Source: Gottfriedia endophytica (lineage in GTDB: Bacteria > Bacillota > Bacilli > Bacillales > Bacillaceae_G). From it: 64,000 bases of DNA. The notes beneath the pieces were generated by a model. The model was not told the DNA's origin and made no database searches. It worked only from the letters and a program-made list of their open reading frames with translations. Positions 1-10,500 of this stretch are shown here, one piece after another. The first letter of the stretch is position 1, and every line of letters begins with the position of its first letter. Location of the stretch: the NCBI RefSeq assembly GCF_017814275.1, contig NZ_JAGIYQ010000008.1, positions 114,187 through 178,186 of the forward strand. The letters run 5' to 3'. The translations under genes were made by a program, and so were the position numbers.

Positions 1-354
1 CCAACGACAAGTATTCGTGAGGAGCCTTACCAAGGTGATATCATGAAAAAATTTGGTATTCGTGCAGTAATCGGTAAAGGTGGAATGGGTGCAAAAACCC
101 TGAAAGCATTAGAAGAACATGGTGGAGTGTACTTAAACGCAATTGGTGGAGCGGCACAATACTACGCGCGTTGTATTAAAGAAGTAAAAGGTGTAGATTT
201 CTTAGACTTTGGTATTCCAGAAGCAATGTGGCATCTACAAGTAGAAGACTTTAAAGCAGTTGTTACAATGGATTCTCATGGAAATAGCTTACACAGAGAA
301 GTTGACCAAGATTCATTACAAAAACTTGCAACAATGGCTGAACGAGTATTCTAA
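1..354 (+). CDS. Class I fumarate hydratase, C-terminal part (partial)
   Basis: The reading frame is open from base 1 and ends with TAA at 354, so the true start lies before the window. The protein end matches the beta (C-terminal) domain of iron-sulfur class I fumarases and tartrate dehydratases. It has a glycine-rich GKGGMG stretch, a GGAAQYYA stretch, and a terminal region with VVTMDSHGNSLH. This family hydrates fumarate to malate in the TCA cycle, using a [4Fe-4S] cluster held by cysteines in the missing N-terminal part. An internal ATG at 43 is not a likely start because the homology runs through it. A terminator follows about 35 bases after the stop. Fumarase is the best call; a tartrate dehydratase-like enzyme cannot be excluded from this fragment. 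Confidence 0.85.
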   Translation, partial: PTTSIREEPYQGDIMKKFGIRAVIGKGGMGAKTLKALEEHGGVYLNAIGGAAQYYARCIKEVKGVDFLDFGIPEAMWHLQVEDFKAVVTMDSHGNSLHREVDQDSLQKLATMAERVF

Positions 355-387
355 GACCGAAGTAAATCGAGTAGGATAAAATAAACG

Positions 388-418
388 AAAAACTGAACTC
401 ATTAGGGTTCAGTTTTTT
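388..418 (+). terminator. Rho-independent terminator after the fumarase gene
   Basis: An 8-bp perfect stem (AACTGAAC at 391-398 with GTTCAGTT at 407-414) is followed by a T-run. It closes the upstream gene. Confidence 0.85.
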
Positions 419-529
419 CTTTGTAAGTGAGTAGAAATCAACTAATCTTTCCTACCTAAGTTTCTCGTATTTTTTAGATAAGGTAGCAAATACTAAACAA
501 AAAATGGGAAAGGTAGTTGATTGTAATAG

Positions 530-1336
530 ATGAAATGTAGTTTAAAATTGCTTTTATTTATTGCTGCCTTGTTATTTAGTTCTCCATTGTCTGCTTTTGC
601 ATACAGTAATGCACCGCAAAATTGGGGAATTGTACGTGCCAAAAATGAAGTACCTCCTGATGCGGGAACTTTCTTTAATCAAATGCTCGCAAAAAATGGT
701 GGGATTTATTTAGGAGATACGAGAAAAAAAGATATCTATTTAACTTTTGATAATGGATATGAGAATGGTTTTACGCCAAAATTTTTGGACGTGCTGAAAA
801 AACATCATGTTCCTGCAACTTTTTTTATTACTGGACATTACATAAGAGCAAACCCTGAATTAGTAAGAAGAATGGTAGCGGAAGGGCATATTGTGGGGAA
901 TCACTCTTGGAGCCATCCAGATATGACTACTATTAGTGATTCGAAAATTGAGGAAGAATTAGAAAAAGTAAAAATGGCATACGAAGAATTAACTGGTCGA
1001 AGTGATATGAGGTATTTCAGGCCTGCAAGGGGAGTGTTCAGTGAAAGAACGCTTGCACTTGTTCACAAGCTAGGATATGAAAATGTTTTTTGGTCTCTAG
1101 CGTATGTTGACTGGAAAATTGATCAACAAAGAGGATGGAATTATGCTTATGATAATGTTATGAAATTAATTCATCCAGGATCAATCATCTTAATGCATAC
1201 TGTTTCAAGGGATAATGCAGAAGCAATTGATGCCGTTATCACTCAGCTTCATAAAAGAGGGTATACCTTTAAAAGTTTAGATGATTTAATGCTTGAGAAA
1301 AGCGGGTTTAATCCGTATTTTTATATGCAAAAATAA
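530..1336 (+). CDS. pdaA: Polysaccharide deacetylase PdaA-like (muramic delta-lactam formation)
   Basis: This is a secreted carbohydrate esterase family 4 protein of 268 aa, close to the length of B. subtilis PdaA. A signal peptide covers about residues 1-24, ending near SAFA-YS. The NodB-type motifs are intact: TFDNGYENG with catalytic-base Asp74, the metal-binding HSWSHP (H125, H129), and RPARG near residue 164. A later LMHTVS segment carries the final catalytic His. PdaA removes the N-acetyl group from muramic acid so that muramic-delta-lactam can form in spore cortex peptidoglycan, which germination enzymes need. Expression is therefore probably forespore-specific, though I did not identify a sigma-G promoter. 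The gene stands alone between two terminators. Other CE4 deacetylases share these motifs; the 'APQNWGIVRAKNE' opening and the length favour PdaA. Confidence 0.88.
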   Translation: MKCSLKLLLFIAALLFSSPLSAFAYSNAPQNWGIVRAKNEVPPDAGTFFNQMLAKNGGIYLGDTRKKDIYLTFDNGYENGFTPKFLDVLKKHHVPATFFITGHYIRANPELVRRMVAEGHIVGNHSWSHPDMTTISDSKIEEELEKVKMAYEELTGRSDMRYFRPARGVFSERTLALVHKLGYENVFWSLAYVDWKIDQQRGWNYAYDNVMKLIHPGSIILMHTVSRDNAEAIDAVITQLHKRGYTFKSLDDLMLEKSGFNPYFYMQK

Positions 1337-1392
1337 AAAAAGGCTATTTCTTTAGGAAGGTGATTACACTCCCTAAAAGAAATAGTCTTTTC
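1336..1392. terminator. Bidirectional terminator between convergent genes
   Basis: A long imperfect stem (about 1338-1356 with 1372-1391) has an A-run before it and a T-run after it. It serves both pdaA and the convergent glycosyltransferase gene. Confidence 0.8.
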
Positions 1393-1415
1393 CTTTTGTT
1401 GTATCAGTTTATAGA

Positions 1416-4145
1416 TTAACGATTTTTAATGGCTTCGTAATTTAATTTTGCATGTTGTTTTGGCGTTCTGATTACATAAGGATTATCTTTAGTATTTGAC
1501 ATAAATTCTTCGTCTTTGTTTACAAATTTTTGAATTCCTTTTAAAACTTGTTCTTCCTCTGTAACAACTTCACCAAATAGTAAGTCTTGTGTAATTGGCC
1601 CTTGATTATAGTGCTCATAATAGAAACGGTCGTAATCAAATTGGTAGAAGATTACTGGCTTTTCCATATAAGAAAAATCAAATGAAACTGTTGAATAATC
1701 CGTAATTAATAAATCTGAACGCTTTAATAATGACTGAACTGTTTCTTCCCCTTGACGAACAATCTTAATGCGAGGGTGGAAATCTGGAACTTCCTTCATA
1801 TATCTTTGCGTCTCATAATGTGGATAGAACAACATTGTTAAATCATTTTCTTCTAACATGTGATGTAAATGTGGATTGCTCAGTAAAGACATGTAACGAT
1901 TAAAATAGTCAGAACTCATCAATAGCGGAGTACTTTTATTCCAATTACGCCATGTCGGCATCAACAGAATGGTTTTTCCATTTCCAACGTCTTCTAACTG
2001 ATCCCATCTTGCTAAACCAGTAATAGCAACCTCATTTTCATCATATCCAAACTCTGACACAATATGATCTTTCTCAAATTGTGAAGATACGATAAATAAC
2101 GAATAATCCATTCTGTTTTTATTTAAGACATGGTTTACTCGACTAACTCCGATTACGCCATGTTGGAGGAAAATCTTTTGATTTTGTTGCCATTCTGGAT
2201 GACATTTTAATACTTGAATGTATTCATTTGTATACATATTTGCACGTTCAGAATATGCGTTGATCGATTTGTCACATGTTAAAAGGTAAAGTGTATGACG
2301 TATACTACCATATTGAATGGCATTGCCTAAATCTTTAATTCGCTCATAATCTTTTGCGTTCTTATCGATTAAGTAGTAACAATTTTCCACAAGATTATTT
2401 TCACGAATGTATTTAAACAAATGATATGAATTATCTTGGGCTGTATCTTTTCGCTCTCCAATAAACCAAATATGCTTTTTACGTAAACGCGCTTGTGTTA
2501 GACGATACAAGTAAAAAATAAGAAATGCTTTCCATTCTCTTTTTAGAACAAGTAATCCAACTTCAAACATAAAATCTCGGGAAATTCTTTGGATGTTTGT
2601 CTGTAACTTTCCAAAAAGGCCAGCTTTTTTAATACGAATGTGCAAATTTTTCTTTGGAAAATATGGAACTATACTATGCGTACGTGTTGTAGATGGTTTC
2701 GTACTTGCTTTTGTTGAAAAATAAAAAATGTGAAGAGGTTTCTTTAGAACAACATCGCCCAATTGTACAACCAACAATACTTCATAGTCTCCATCAGGTA
2801 ATATTTCTGATAGAGATAATGTTGTTGTTTTAAAGCCACTATGATCATAATCGACACTATTTTTTGAAAGCACGTAGGAAATATCAGATCGCACTAATGT
2901 TTCTAAAGGAGCCTTAATCACTTGTCCATTTGATTTATTTACAAAATGTAGCTCTTTGATTGAGCCAGTATTATTTAACTCTTCAATAAATGCATATCCA
3001 CCTATTTGAAGCTTATCACCACGCAATGAAAGAATTTCCACTTTTTGATTAAGTTTAAATTCTGTAATTTGGACACATTTTTTATATTGTGGATAGTATT
3101 TTGCGAAATAGTTATAGTATTGATTATCCATTTTGAATGCAGTTTTGTTTAACTTTTTGTCGCGTAAAAGCTCAAAATAGGTTTGCATTTCAGTAAGTTG
3201 ATTGTTTTTAAAAATGTGATATAAAATACCAGGCTCCATTTTTAATGCTGTTAATATGTCTTTTGTATAGACGCTTTCGACATACTCGTGACCTACTTCT
3301 AGAAATGATGCGATATCATAATCTGGAAGATGAGCAGCTTTTTTAAGAATAGACGCAACTAAGAACTCCCACTGTCTATTTTCGATCGGCTCAATTTTAT
3401 TTAAAATCTCTTTTTCCTTGTAAAAACTAACTAATTCTTTTTGTGTTTCTAGTAAATCGCGAAAGAATCGGATACTACTACTTTGAATTAAGCTATCACC
3501 ATTTGAAAGAACACGATAATTTAATACTGTTCTCTTATTAACAACTGTTTTATTTGAACAGATGAGTGCCTGTTGTGTGAACAACAAGTCCTCGCCAACA
3601 CGTAATTCTTCATTAAATTGGATGTTATTATTAGTTAACATGCTTCTATTAAAGAGTTTGTTACTAGCTGAAGGACTAAAATTTAATTCAGGATTCTTCA
3701 GAATGTGTCTTACTTTCGGAAGCCCCTTCTTAAATAGTCTTTTCATGTAGGGTAATTTCCACTTTTTAGTTTCATTAAAACATTGGATATCTCCAACAAA
3801 AGTATCTGCCTGAGCTTTTTTCGCTTCACGATACATGAATTCATATGTGGTCGGATCAACTGTATCATCTCCATCAAGGAAAGCGACGTATTCACCTGTG
3901 GCATGACGTAAACCAGTATTTCGTGCAGCACTTGGTCCGCTATTTTCTTGTTCGATATAGATTAGTTGAGGGGATTTTTGAGTATACTCTTTTATAACTT
4001 CTTTACTATTATCAGTTGAACCATCATTTACAATGATTATTTCAATGTCATTTAATGACTGATTTAAAACGCTATCTAGTGTTTCGTGTAGTATATCTTC
4101 TTTGTTATAAACGATGACAACTACACTTACTTTCATACTTTTCAT
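1416..4145 (-). CDS. GT2 glycosyltransferase fused to a TagF-like CDP-glycerol/ribitol glycerophosphotransferase
   Basis: This 909-aa protein has two catalytic modules. Residues about 5-230 form a family 2 glycosyltransferase: a VVVIVYNKE opening, VNDGSTDNS, and the metal-binding LDGDD. Residues about 540-909 form a Glyphos_transf (TagF/TarL) module, with FLQHGVIG and FYPHYE carrying the histidines conserved in teichoic-acid polymerases, and TDYSTVSFDF near the end. The middle part is less conserved. The likely role is synthesis of a wall teichoic acid or a polyol-phosphate polymer at the inner face of the membrane, with the GT2 module adding a sugar. An AGGAG Shine-Dalgarno lies about 10 bases before the chosen ATG; a second ATG three codons later is possible. 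No other tag/tar genes are next to it, so it is an orphan here. The substrate is inference. Confidence 0.85.
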   Translation of the reverse strand: MKSMKVSVVVIVYNKEDILHETLDSVLNQSLNDIEIIIVNDGSTDNSKEVIKEYTQKSPQLIYIEQENSGPSAARNTGLRHATGEYVAFLDGDDTVDPTTYEFMYREAKKAQADTFVGDIQCFNETKKWKLPYMKRLFKKGLPKVRHILKNPELNFSPSASNKLFNRSMLTNNNIQFNEELRVGEDLLFTQQALICSNKTVVNKRTVLNYRVLSNGDSLIQSSSIRFFRDLLETQKELVSFYKEKEILNKIEPIENRQWEFLVASILKKAAHLPDYDIASFLEVGHEYVESVYTKDILTALKMEPGILYHIFKNNQLTEMQTYFELLRDKKLNKTAFKMDNQYYNYFAKYYPQYKKCVQITEFKLNQKVEILSLRGDKLQIGGYAFIEELNNTGSIKELHFVNKSNGQVIKAPLETLVRSDISYVLSKNSVDYDHSGFKTTTLSLSEILPDGDYEVLLVVQLGDVVLKKPLHIFYFSTKASTKPSTTRTHSIVPYFPKKNLHIRIKKAGLFGKLQTNIQRISRDFMFEVGLLVLKREWKAFLIFYLYRLTQARLRKKHIWFIGERKDTAQDNSYHLFKYIRENNLVENCYYLIDKNAKDYERIKDLGNAIQYGSIRHTLYLLTCDKSINAYSERANMYTNEYIQVLKCHPEWQQNQKIFLQHGVIGVSRVNHVLNKNRMDYSLFIVSSQFEKDHIVSEFGYDENEVAITGLARWDQLEDVGNGKTILLMPTWRNWNKSTPLLMSSDYFNRYMSLLSNPHLHHMLEENDLTMLFYPHYETQRYMKEVPDFHPRIKIVRQGEETVQSLLKRSDLLITDYSTVSFDFSYMEKPVIFYQFDYDRFYYEHYNQGPITQDLLFGEVVTEEEQVLKGIQKFVNKDEEFMSNTKDNPYVIRTPKQHAKLNYEAIKNR

Positions 4146-4318
4146 TGCAAAAATACTCCTCTGCAGTTTATCTCTTAAGCCTTCAAATAGTTTATCATAA
4201 GTTGAAATAAATTTGGCTGTTTTTAAGTAGATAGGATGTCTTCTTAGAATGGGAATGAAAAGTTAAATAAAGAGAGGTTCTCTATTAATTTGCTACATTT
4301 TCTCGATTATCCTCATTA

Positions 4319-4327
4319 TGCTATAAT
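4319..4327 (+). promoter_or_regulatory. Extended -10 promoter element for alkA
   Basis: TGCTATAAT is a consensus extended -10 (TG-N-TATAAT) about 36 bases before the alkA start codon. No convincing -35 sits at the usual distance, which fits an extended -10 promoter. Confidence 0.5.
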
Positions 4328-4362
4328 ATCACTCAGAGTATTCAGGGAGAGGAAGCGGGGAT

Positions 4363-5223
4363 ATGTGGAAAGTGGAAGTAAAGCTTGCATCGCCATATAA
4401 ATGGAATGAAGTCATAAAGAGACTTGTTGATGAGCCAACCTTTTCGGTGTATTTAGAAGAGGAAATGATCAGTATCCCTTTACGAATCGATGGAGAAAAA
4501 GCGGTTGTAAAAGTAAAGCAATTAAATGAAGAACCTTGTTTATTTGAAATTACTTCATCTCATTTAAATAAAGAAACGATTTTAAAGAAGGTATCACATA
4601 TTTTGCAATTAGATACATCATTTGAAAAAGTCAATCAATCACTTCAAGAAACTACGGTTGCACCTTTGCTAACATTATTTCAACATACACCTTTAACCGT
4701 TTCGAATGATCCATTTGCAACGTTGATTTCCTGTATTATTCACCAACAAATTCAGCGCTCATTTGCGATTCAGATTACAAAACGATTTATTCAAACATAT
4801 GGTGAACAGGTTGAAAATGAATGGTTTTTTCCTACACCTGAAACAGTTGCCTCTCTAACTGTAGATGAATTACGAACGTTACAATTAAGTTTTCGAAAAG
4901 CTGAATATATGATTGGGATTGCCAAAGCATGGTGTGATGGTACGCTAAACCATCAAAACTATCAAACTTTGCCTACTAATGAGATTTTAAAAGAATTGAT
5001 CGCATTAAAAGGTGTTGGCCCGTGGACAGTGGAAAACTTTCTATTGTTTGGTTTAGGTCATAAAGATGTGTTTCCAGTAGGAGATGTAGGTATCCAAATC
5101 GCTTTACAAAAATTATTAAAATTAGAAGAAAAACCATCTAAAGATATACTGGAGCAGGTAAAAGAACAAGTGTCACCGTTCGGAAGCTATGCGGCATTAT
5201 ATCTTTGGAAAAGCATAGAATAA
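4363..5223 (+). CDS. DNA-3-methyladenine glycosylase II, AlkA-type (HhH-GPD)
   Basis: This 286-aa base-excision repair enzyme removes alkylated bases from DNA. The HhH-GPD core spans about residues 120-280. It has SCIIHQQIQ in the first helices, a helix-hairpin-helix with the [12 protein letters not shown] glycine loop, and FPVGDVG, in which Asp241 is in the position of the catalytic aspartate. The N-terminal 110 residues form the small sheet domain typical of AlkA-like proteins. The next gene begins 13 bases after the stop, so the two are probably cotranscribed. An alkylation glycosylase next to an RNA uracil methyltransferase resembles the yfjP-yfjO pair of B. subtilis, as I recall it. Confidence 0.87.
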   Translation: MWKVEVKLASPYKWNEVIKRLVDEPTFSVYLEEEMISIPLRIDGEKAVVKVKQLNEEPCLFEITSSHLNKETILKKVSHILQLDTSFEKVNQSLQETTVAPLLTLFQHTPLTVSNDPFATLISCIIHQQIQRSFAIQITKRFIQTYGEQVENEWFFPTPETVASLTVDELRTLQLSFRKAEYMIGIAKAWCDGTLNHQNYQTLPTNEILKELIALKGVGPWTVENFLLFGLGHKDVFPVGDVGIQIALQKLLKLEEKPSKDILEQVKEQVSPFGSYAALYLWKSIE

Positions 5224-5236
5224 TGGAGCTGTATAT

Positions 5237-6616
5237 ATGAATAAACAAGATACAAATAGTTTAGAAGTTGGACAATCAATTCCTTTAACGATTAAACGAA
5301 TTGGGATTAATGGTGAAGGAGTAGGATACTTTAAACGCCAAGTTGTTTTTGTTCCTGGGGCTCTTCCTGGTGAAGAGGTTGTTGCAGAAGTAACAAACAT
5401 ACGAAATGGATTTGCTGAGGGGAAAATTCAGCGTATTCGTAAAACTGCACCTGAACGAGTGGAATCACCTTGCTCAGTCTATGAACAATGTGGTGGATGT
5501 ACATTATTACATGCCTCTTATGAAGGGCAGCTTGCATATAAAAAAGATATCGTCATCCAAGCGATGGAAAGACATGCAAGAGAGTTGCTAGAATCAACGC
5601 CAATCAAAGACACACTTGGCATGAAAGAGCCATGGAATTATCGAAACAAAAGTCAGCTACAAGCAGGACTACAAAAAAACAAAATTATTGCCGGCCTTTA
5701 TGGTCAAAAATCTCATAATATTGTTGATATCGGCCACTGTCCAATTCAACATCAAGATTTAAATAAAGTGACTGGGAAAGTTAAAAAAATCCTTACACGT
5801 TTAAATATACCTGTTTACAATGATCGAAAAGGTTCTGGAATCATTCGTACAATTGTAACAAGAGTTGGTGTCCAAACAGGACAAATTCAATTAGTGTTAA
5901 TCACAGGTAAAAAGGACTTCCCACAAAAAGATCAATTAGTAACTGAAATCCAAAGAAGAATTCCAGAAGTAACAAGTCTAGTGCTCAATGTGAACGGACA
6001 AAATACATCAACAATCTTTGGTAAAGAAACGGTATTTTTAGCAGGAGAAGAAGTGATCCAAGAAAACTTAGGTGATCTATCATTCGAGTTATCTGCAAGA
6101 GCATTCTTCCAATTAAATCCGATTCAAACTGTTACTTTATATGATGAAGTAAAAAAAGCAGCAGCACTAACAGGAACTGAAAATGTTGTCGATGCATACT
6201 GCGGTGTTGGTACAATAGGATTGTGGCTTGCAAAAGATGCAAAAGAAGTACGTGGTATGGAAATCATCGAAGAAGCTGTTGAAGACGCAAAACAAAATGC
6301 CCTACAAAACGGCTACACAAACGCATACTACGAAGCAGGAAAAGCAGAACAAGTTTTACCAAAATGGCTAAAACAAGGCTGGAAACCAGATGTTATCGTA
6401 ACGGATCCACCTCGTACAGGTTGTGATCAACAGTTTATTGATACTGTTCTTCAAGTCAAACCTCAAAAAGTAGTTTATGTATCTTGTAATCCTTCTACTT
6501 TGGCTAGGGATTTGAAGACATTAAGTAAAGCTTATAAGATTGAGTATATTCAGCCTGTGGATATGTTTCCGCATACTGCGCATGTTGAGTGCTGTGCGTT
6601 GCTAATATTACGTTAA
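5237..6616 (+). CDS. TrmA/RumA-family RNA (uracil-5-)-methyltransferase
   Basis: This 459-aa enzyme methylates C5 of a uridine in RNA with S-adenosylmethionine. An N-terminal TRAM domain (about 9-70) binds RNA. Next comes a cysteine cluster, [10 protein letters not shown], with a further Cys in GHCPI. These fit the CX5CXXC...C site for a [4Fe-4S] cluster in RumA-type enzymes. The Rossmann methyltransferase has [12 protein letters not shown] for SAM binding, VTDPPRTGC, and [12 protein letters not shown] with the nucleophilic cysteine. The start has GGAG about 9 bases upstream. The family includes 23S rRNA (RlmCD-like) and tRNA enzymes. I cannot fix the target uridine from sequence, and pairing with the alkA-like gene suggests the YfjO branch. 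Confidence 0.9.
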   Translation: MNKQDTNSLEVGQSIPLTIKRIGINGEGVGYFKRQVVFVPGALPGEEVVAEVTNIRNGFAEGKIQRIRKTAPERVESPCSVYEQCGGCTLLHASYEGQLAYKKDIVIQAMERHARELLESTPIKDTLGMKEPWNYRNKSQLQAGLQKNKIIAGLYGQKSHNIVDIGHCPIQHQDLNKVTGKVKKILTRLNIPVYNDRKGSGIIRTIVTRVGVQTGQIQLVLITGKKDFPQKDQLVTEIQRRIPEVTSLVLNVNGQNTSTIFGKETVFLAGEEVIQENLGDLSFELSARAFFQLNPIQTVTLYDEVKKAAALTGTENVVDAYCGVGTIGLWLAKDAKEVRGMEIIEEAVEDAKQNALQNGYTNAYYEAGKAEQVLPKWLKQGWKPDVIVTDPPRTGCDQQFIDTVLQVKPQKVVYVSCNPSTLARDLKTLSKAYKIEYIQPVDMFPHTAHVECCALLILR

Positions 6617-6675
6617 ATTAAAGCAGATGGAACAGAGAATCTATAAAAGATTCTAGCTGAACCATCTGCTTTAAT
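6617..6675. terminator. Hairpin terminator after the RNA methyltransferase gene
   Basis: The outer stem ATTAAAGCAGATGG pairs with 6662-6675, and an inner stem AGAATCT/AGATTCT continues it. T-rich sequence follows on both strands. Confidence 0.75.
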
Positions 6676-6814
6676 TTCAATCCTTTCAATTATTCGATGT
6701 AATAATTCAGGTGTTAAAGTATCAATCTTAGTAAATTAAGAAAGAATTTTTTGAAGAGTGCGGATTTGTTCACGTTTATTTGAATCAAATAAATTCTCTT
6801 CCTGCAACTTTCGC

Positions 6815-7219
6815 TTATCGAATTGCTGTATTTTCAGGCGGAATATTAAATGTAAAGGAAGTAACTGGCATCGAATGAACACGTTTGTCATTTATTTTCC
6901 ATACAGTTAATATTGGTTTAACTGTATATGTTCCTGCAGGTACTCTCTTGCCATCATTCGTTTTGTAATTCCACGTACTTTTCCATTGAATTTGTTCCCC
7001 GCCGTTTAACGACTTATGTTGAATCACCTGTAAAAAAAATCTCCCTTTACTAAAATGATACACCGGTTCTCCTTGTGCATTATACACGGTATAATCATAA
7101 GCCTGGCTTGTTGGAAACTCTATAAGAATTGGCTGATCACTATTATTTTTAAACGTAAAAATAAATGTGGCTTGTTCCACATCTGCGATGACCTCTCCAA
7201 CCCATATCCAATCTGTCAT
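6815..7219 (-). CDS. BsuPI-type intracellular proteinase inhibitor domain protein
   Basis: This 134-aa single-domain protein of the BsuPI family forms a beta-sandwich. Visible family features are FTFKNNSDQPILIEFPTSQAYDY, a GEPVYHFSKGRFF strand, and a final WNYKTNDGKRVPAGTYTV segment. In B. subtilis the intracellular protease inhibitor IPI (ipi) blocks the major intracellular serine protease. No signal peptide is present, which fits a cytoplasmic protein. I set the start at the ATG of MTDWIWVGE because AAGGAGG lies 8 bases before it. The longer reading frame would place this Shine-Dalgarno inside the gene. It lies next to a secreted subtilase, but its classical target is intracellular, so the pairing may be chance. 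Confidence 0.85.
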   Translation of the reverse strand: MTDWIWVGEVIADVEQATFIFTFKNNSDQPILIEFPTSQAYDYTVYNAQGEPVYHFSKGRFFLQVIQHKSLNGGEQIQWKSTWNYKTNDGKRVPAGTYTVKPILTVWKINDKRVHSMPVTSFTFNIPPENTAIR

Positions 7220-7469
7220 GCCTCTAACCTCCTTAGCTAAGATTAATCGATTCCCGCAAACAAAAATCATCCAAAAACAAAATTCTCAAAGGTGATACTC
7301 TTTCTTAATGTATAGAAGTATCCCTTTAATATTGCTTATTACTTTATAAAAAACAACAATCTGTCTAGTTAAAAGATAAAAATAACCTATCAATTAATTT
7401 GATCTATTCCTTCTATTCCTCCTAAGAAACACCAATATATCAATATTTTTTATTATTACTTGTATAATA

Positions 7470-7500
7470 AAAGTGCCAGGCAAAATACCTGACACTTTTT
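7470..7500 (-). terminator. Terminator of bacillopeptidase F gene
   Basis: AAAAGTG-CCAGG pairs with CCTG-ACACTTTT around a short loop. A T-run follows on the minus strand, just after the subtilase stop codon. Confidence 0.8.
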
Positions 7501-7505
7501 CATAA

Positions 7506-10500
7506 CTATTTCTTACTTGGTTTGCAATTTACATATAGCTTTCCTACTGCCGTGGAACTTAATGAATTTCCATACATATCTTCTACTTTTACCACTATTT
7601 GTGCACCGTCTAATGTAAGCTTCTTAGTTGCTGTCCAGTAGCCCTCATAGTGTCCAGTGCCATTTCCCTTTGCATCCTTTACTTCTGACATAACTACGTC
7701 AAAGGTGCTTAAACTTGTTGTTGGCACAGATACTGCACTTGTTATGCCATTAATCGGAGCGTTAATTGTAAATACTGCCTTTTTTAATCCAGGCTCACTG
7801 TCGAACTCAACCTTTAATGTTTGATCTGACTTTATTATTACATCACTCGATGGCATTAAATTTTTAATTTCACGTATTGAGTATTTTACATTAACTGTTA
7901 TGCTCTTAGCAGTTAAATTGCCAGCTTTGTCTCTAGCAACAACATTTATTACATTTTGCCCTTCCTTGGACATAAGCTTTACTGTCCAATTCCCATTTAA
8001 ATCTATGTCAGCCTTTGTTCCATTAACATCAACATTATCTAAATAATTATCTTTAGCTGTTCCCGTTACAGTTATAACCTGATCATTTTTATTTGCGTTA
8101 TTTTGTGGGCTTGTAATTTCTAAAACTGGTGCTGTCTTGTCTACTATAACCTTTACTTCACTCGAATAAGGAGTAGATCCGATATCTGTAATAGTTTTCG
8201 CCTTCAGAATATTAATTCCCTCTTGAAGTACAGCATCAATTGAGAAGCTTCCATCATCATTTGTCTTTCCAGTTGCTATATCTTTATCACCGCTAAATAT
8301 ATGAACGTCCATTCCTGGAGCTGCCATACCTTTTATTGTTACGTTTTCACTATTAGAATATGGAATGTTTACTGGTGAGGTTATAACTGGAGCCAGTGCT
8401 CCAAGCCTAACTGTTGCCCTAATCATCATGTTTCCATACTCTTTACCCGCTAAAGTGAATTGGCCATTTATAAACTGCCATGATCTTCCTGCTGCAATTG
8501 AATTTTTATCCAATTGAATTGCTGGGCTTATAGGAGCATACTGATCCTGTATTAAAACCATATAAAAATCACCTGTTACAACTATTTGCTGCGCGGATAA
8601 ATCAACGACTGTCCATTTCCCTTTCTCATTAGAGGCAGTTGCTTTAAACGGCCCTGCTATCATTTTTCCAGGGGAGCCATCCTTTCCACTTGCATCATAA
8701 ACTGCCGCCTTAAATGTTTTTCCAAATGTTGTATCAAGATTAAATAATCCAGAGGTTACTATTCCTGTAGTCTGTCCCGCCGGAAGTGACATTCTTACTG
8801 CATAGCCACCTCCTGGTTCCCATTGAGCCACTGAATATTCTGGTGTTCCATCATCATAACCTATCTCTGCTGTAAAATTTATAAATGGTTTTTGCTGAAT
8901 ATCATGTGTAACATTTTGATTACCCGTGATATCTACAGTAAAGCTCTCATCAAAATAGTTATCTGCTGTAACCTTTACTGTATATTTACCTTCATATGCA
9001 TTTATTGAGTAATTACCCTCTGCATCAGTTGTAACTGGTGCTACTGCTGCGTCCTCAATTAAGTAGATTTTAGCGTTTGTCACAGGTTTTCCTGTTTGGG
9101 CATTAGTGATTTTTCCTGTCAATGTTCCCTTAGGTATTGGAACCATTGTAAAGTTTTGATTTTCAAGAACTTGGTTAGCTGCTACTTGAACCGTTTTATC
9201 CTGTGGATAGAATCCATATTGTTCAGCTCTTAATGTATAATTTCCTGCTGCAACCTTAAAACTATATGAGCCGTCTTGAGGATTTGTATTTGTTGAACGA
9301 CCATTTTCAACAATAGATACTGTTGCTGATAATGGAATTGTTGCTATATTTGCATTAGGATTTATTATTTGTTGTTTTGGGCTGTTGCTTACAGGTAGAT
9401 CTGTTAAGCTAATATGTTCTTTAGGGCCATTATTGCTTAAAACTGATGTATTACCTATTGCTGCAGATTTATCTGTTAATTTAAAATCATCTATAAACCA
9501 TCCCTGATGATTGTTGGAGTTATTAGAATAAAATAGAAATGCGATATTTATTTTCTGTCCCGCATATTCGCTTAAATCTATTTCTTCATCTGAATATCCA
9601 CCTGTCTTAGTGCCTGTATATTCTGCTACTTTATAAAAATCAGTGCCGTCAGTTGAAACCAAAACTTTTCCCTTGCCAATATTTTCTGCTATATCATACC
9701 AATTTTTAAACTGTAAATAAGCAGGTCCTTGCGGCAGGACAATAGTAGGCGATACCAATCCCATTATTTGATTTTCTGAATACGTTCCTTCAAGATTAGT
9801 AGCTAAAACCTTTTCTCCCGAGGCTGCTTTCATAGGTCCTGTCGTTGGTTTTCCCCACTGCCAATCAGAGGTCCCGAGGATTTGCCAACCTGTTATCTCT
9901 GTTTCAAAATCATTAGAGTATCCTATTGTAAGTGCATCTTTAACAATTATTGTATAAACATCACTTATAACCTCATTTTTTCCATAGTCAACTATTCTCC
10001 ATCTGTAAGTTATATTTTTTCCAGATACTACTTTATCAGCTGGAATTACAGCTTCATAGCTTCCTGACTTGTAGTCCCCACTCTTCCTTTCAGTTGGAAC
10101 TGTTGTCCAATCATCTGTTGGATTATTTTTATATTGAAGCTCAACTGAATCAACGCTTATATTATCTTGTACATCTATTTTTAATTTTTGATCCAATCCT
10201 GCGAATGTATCTGTAATAGGTATATGGTTAAATGTTGGTGGAACTGTATCCTGGGCATCTTGTGATACTTGGCCTTTAATATCAGAAAGTCCTTGCATAA
10301 CTGATGTTACAGCCTTAAATGCATTTATAACACCATATCCATATCCGTTGTTAGGGGTTTGAGGATATTGAGAGTCAGTACAAGGAGTTGCTGTTTGCTC
10401 TATTATTTTTTCCATATCATCAACTTTTAAAGATGAATTGGCCTGTAGAAGTAATGCTACAAGTCCTGATACTTGTGGAGCTGCCATCGAAGTTCCATTC

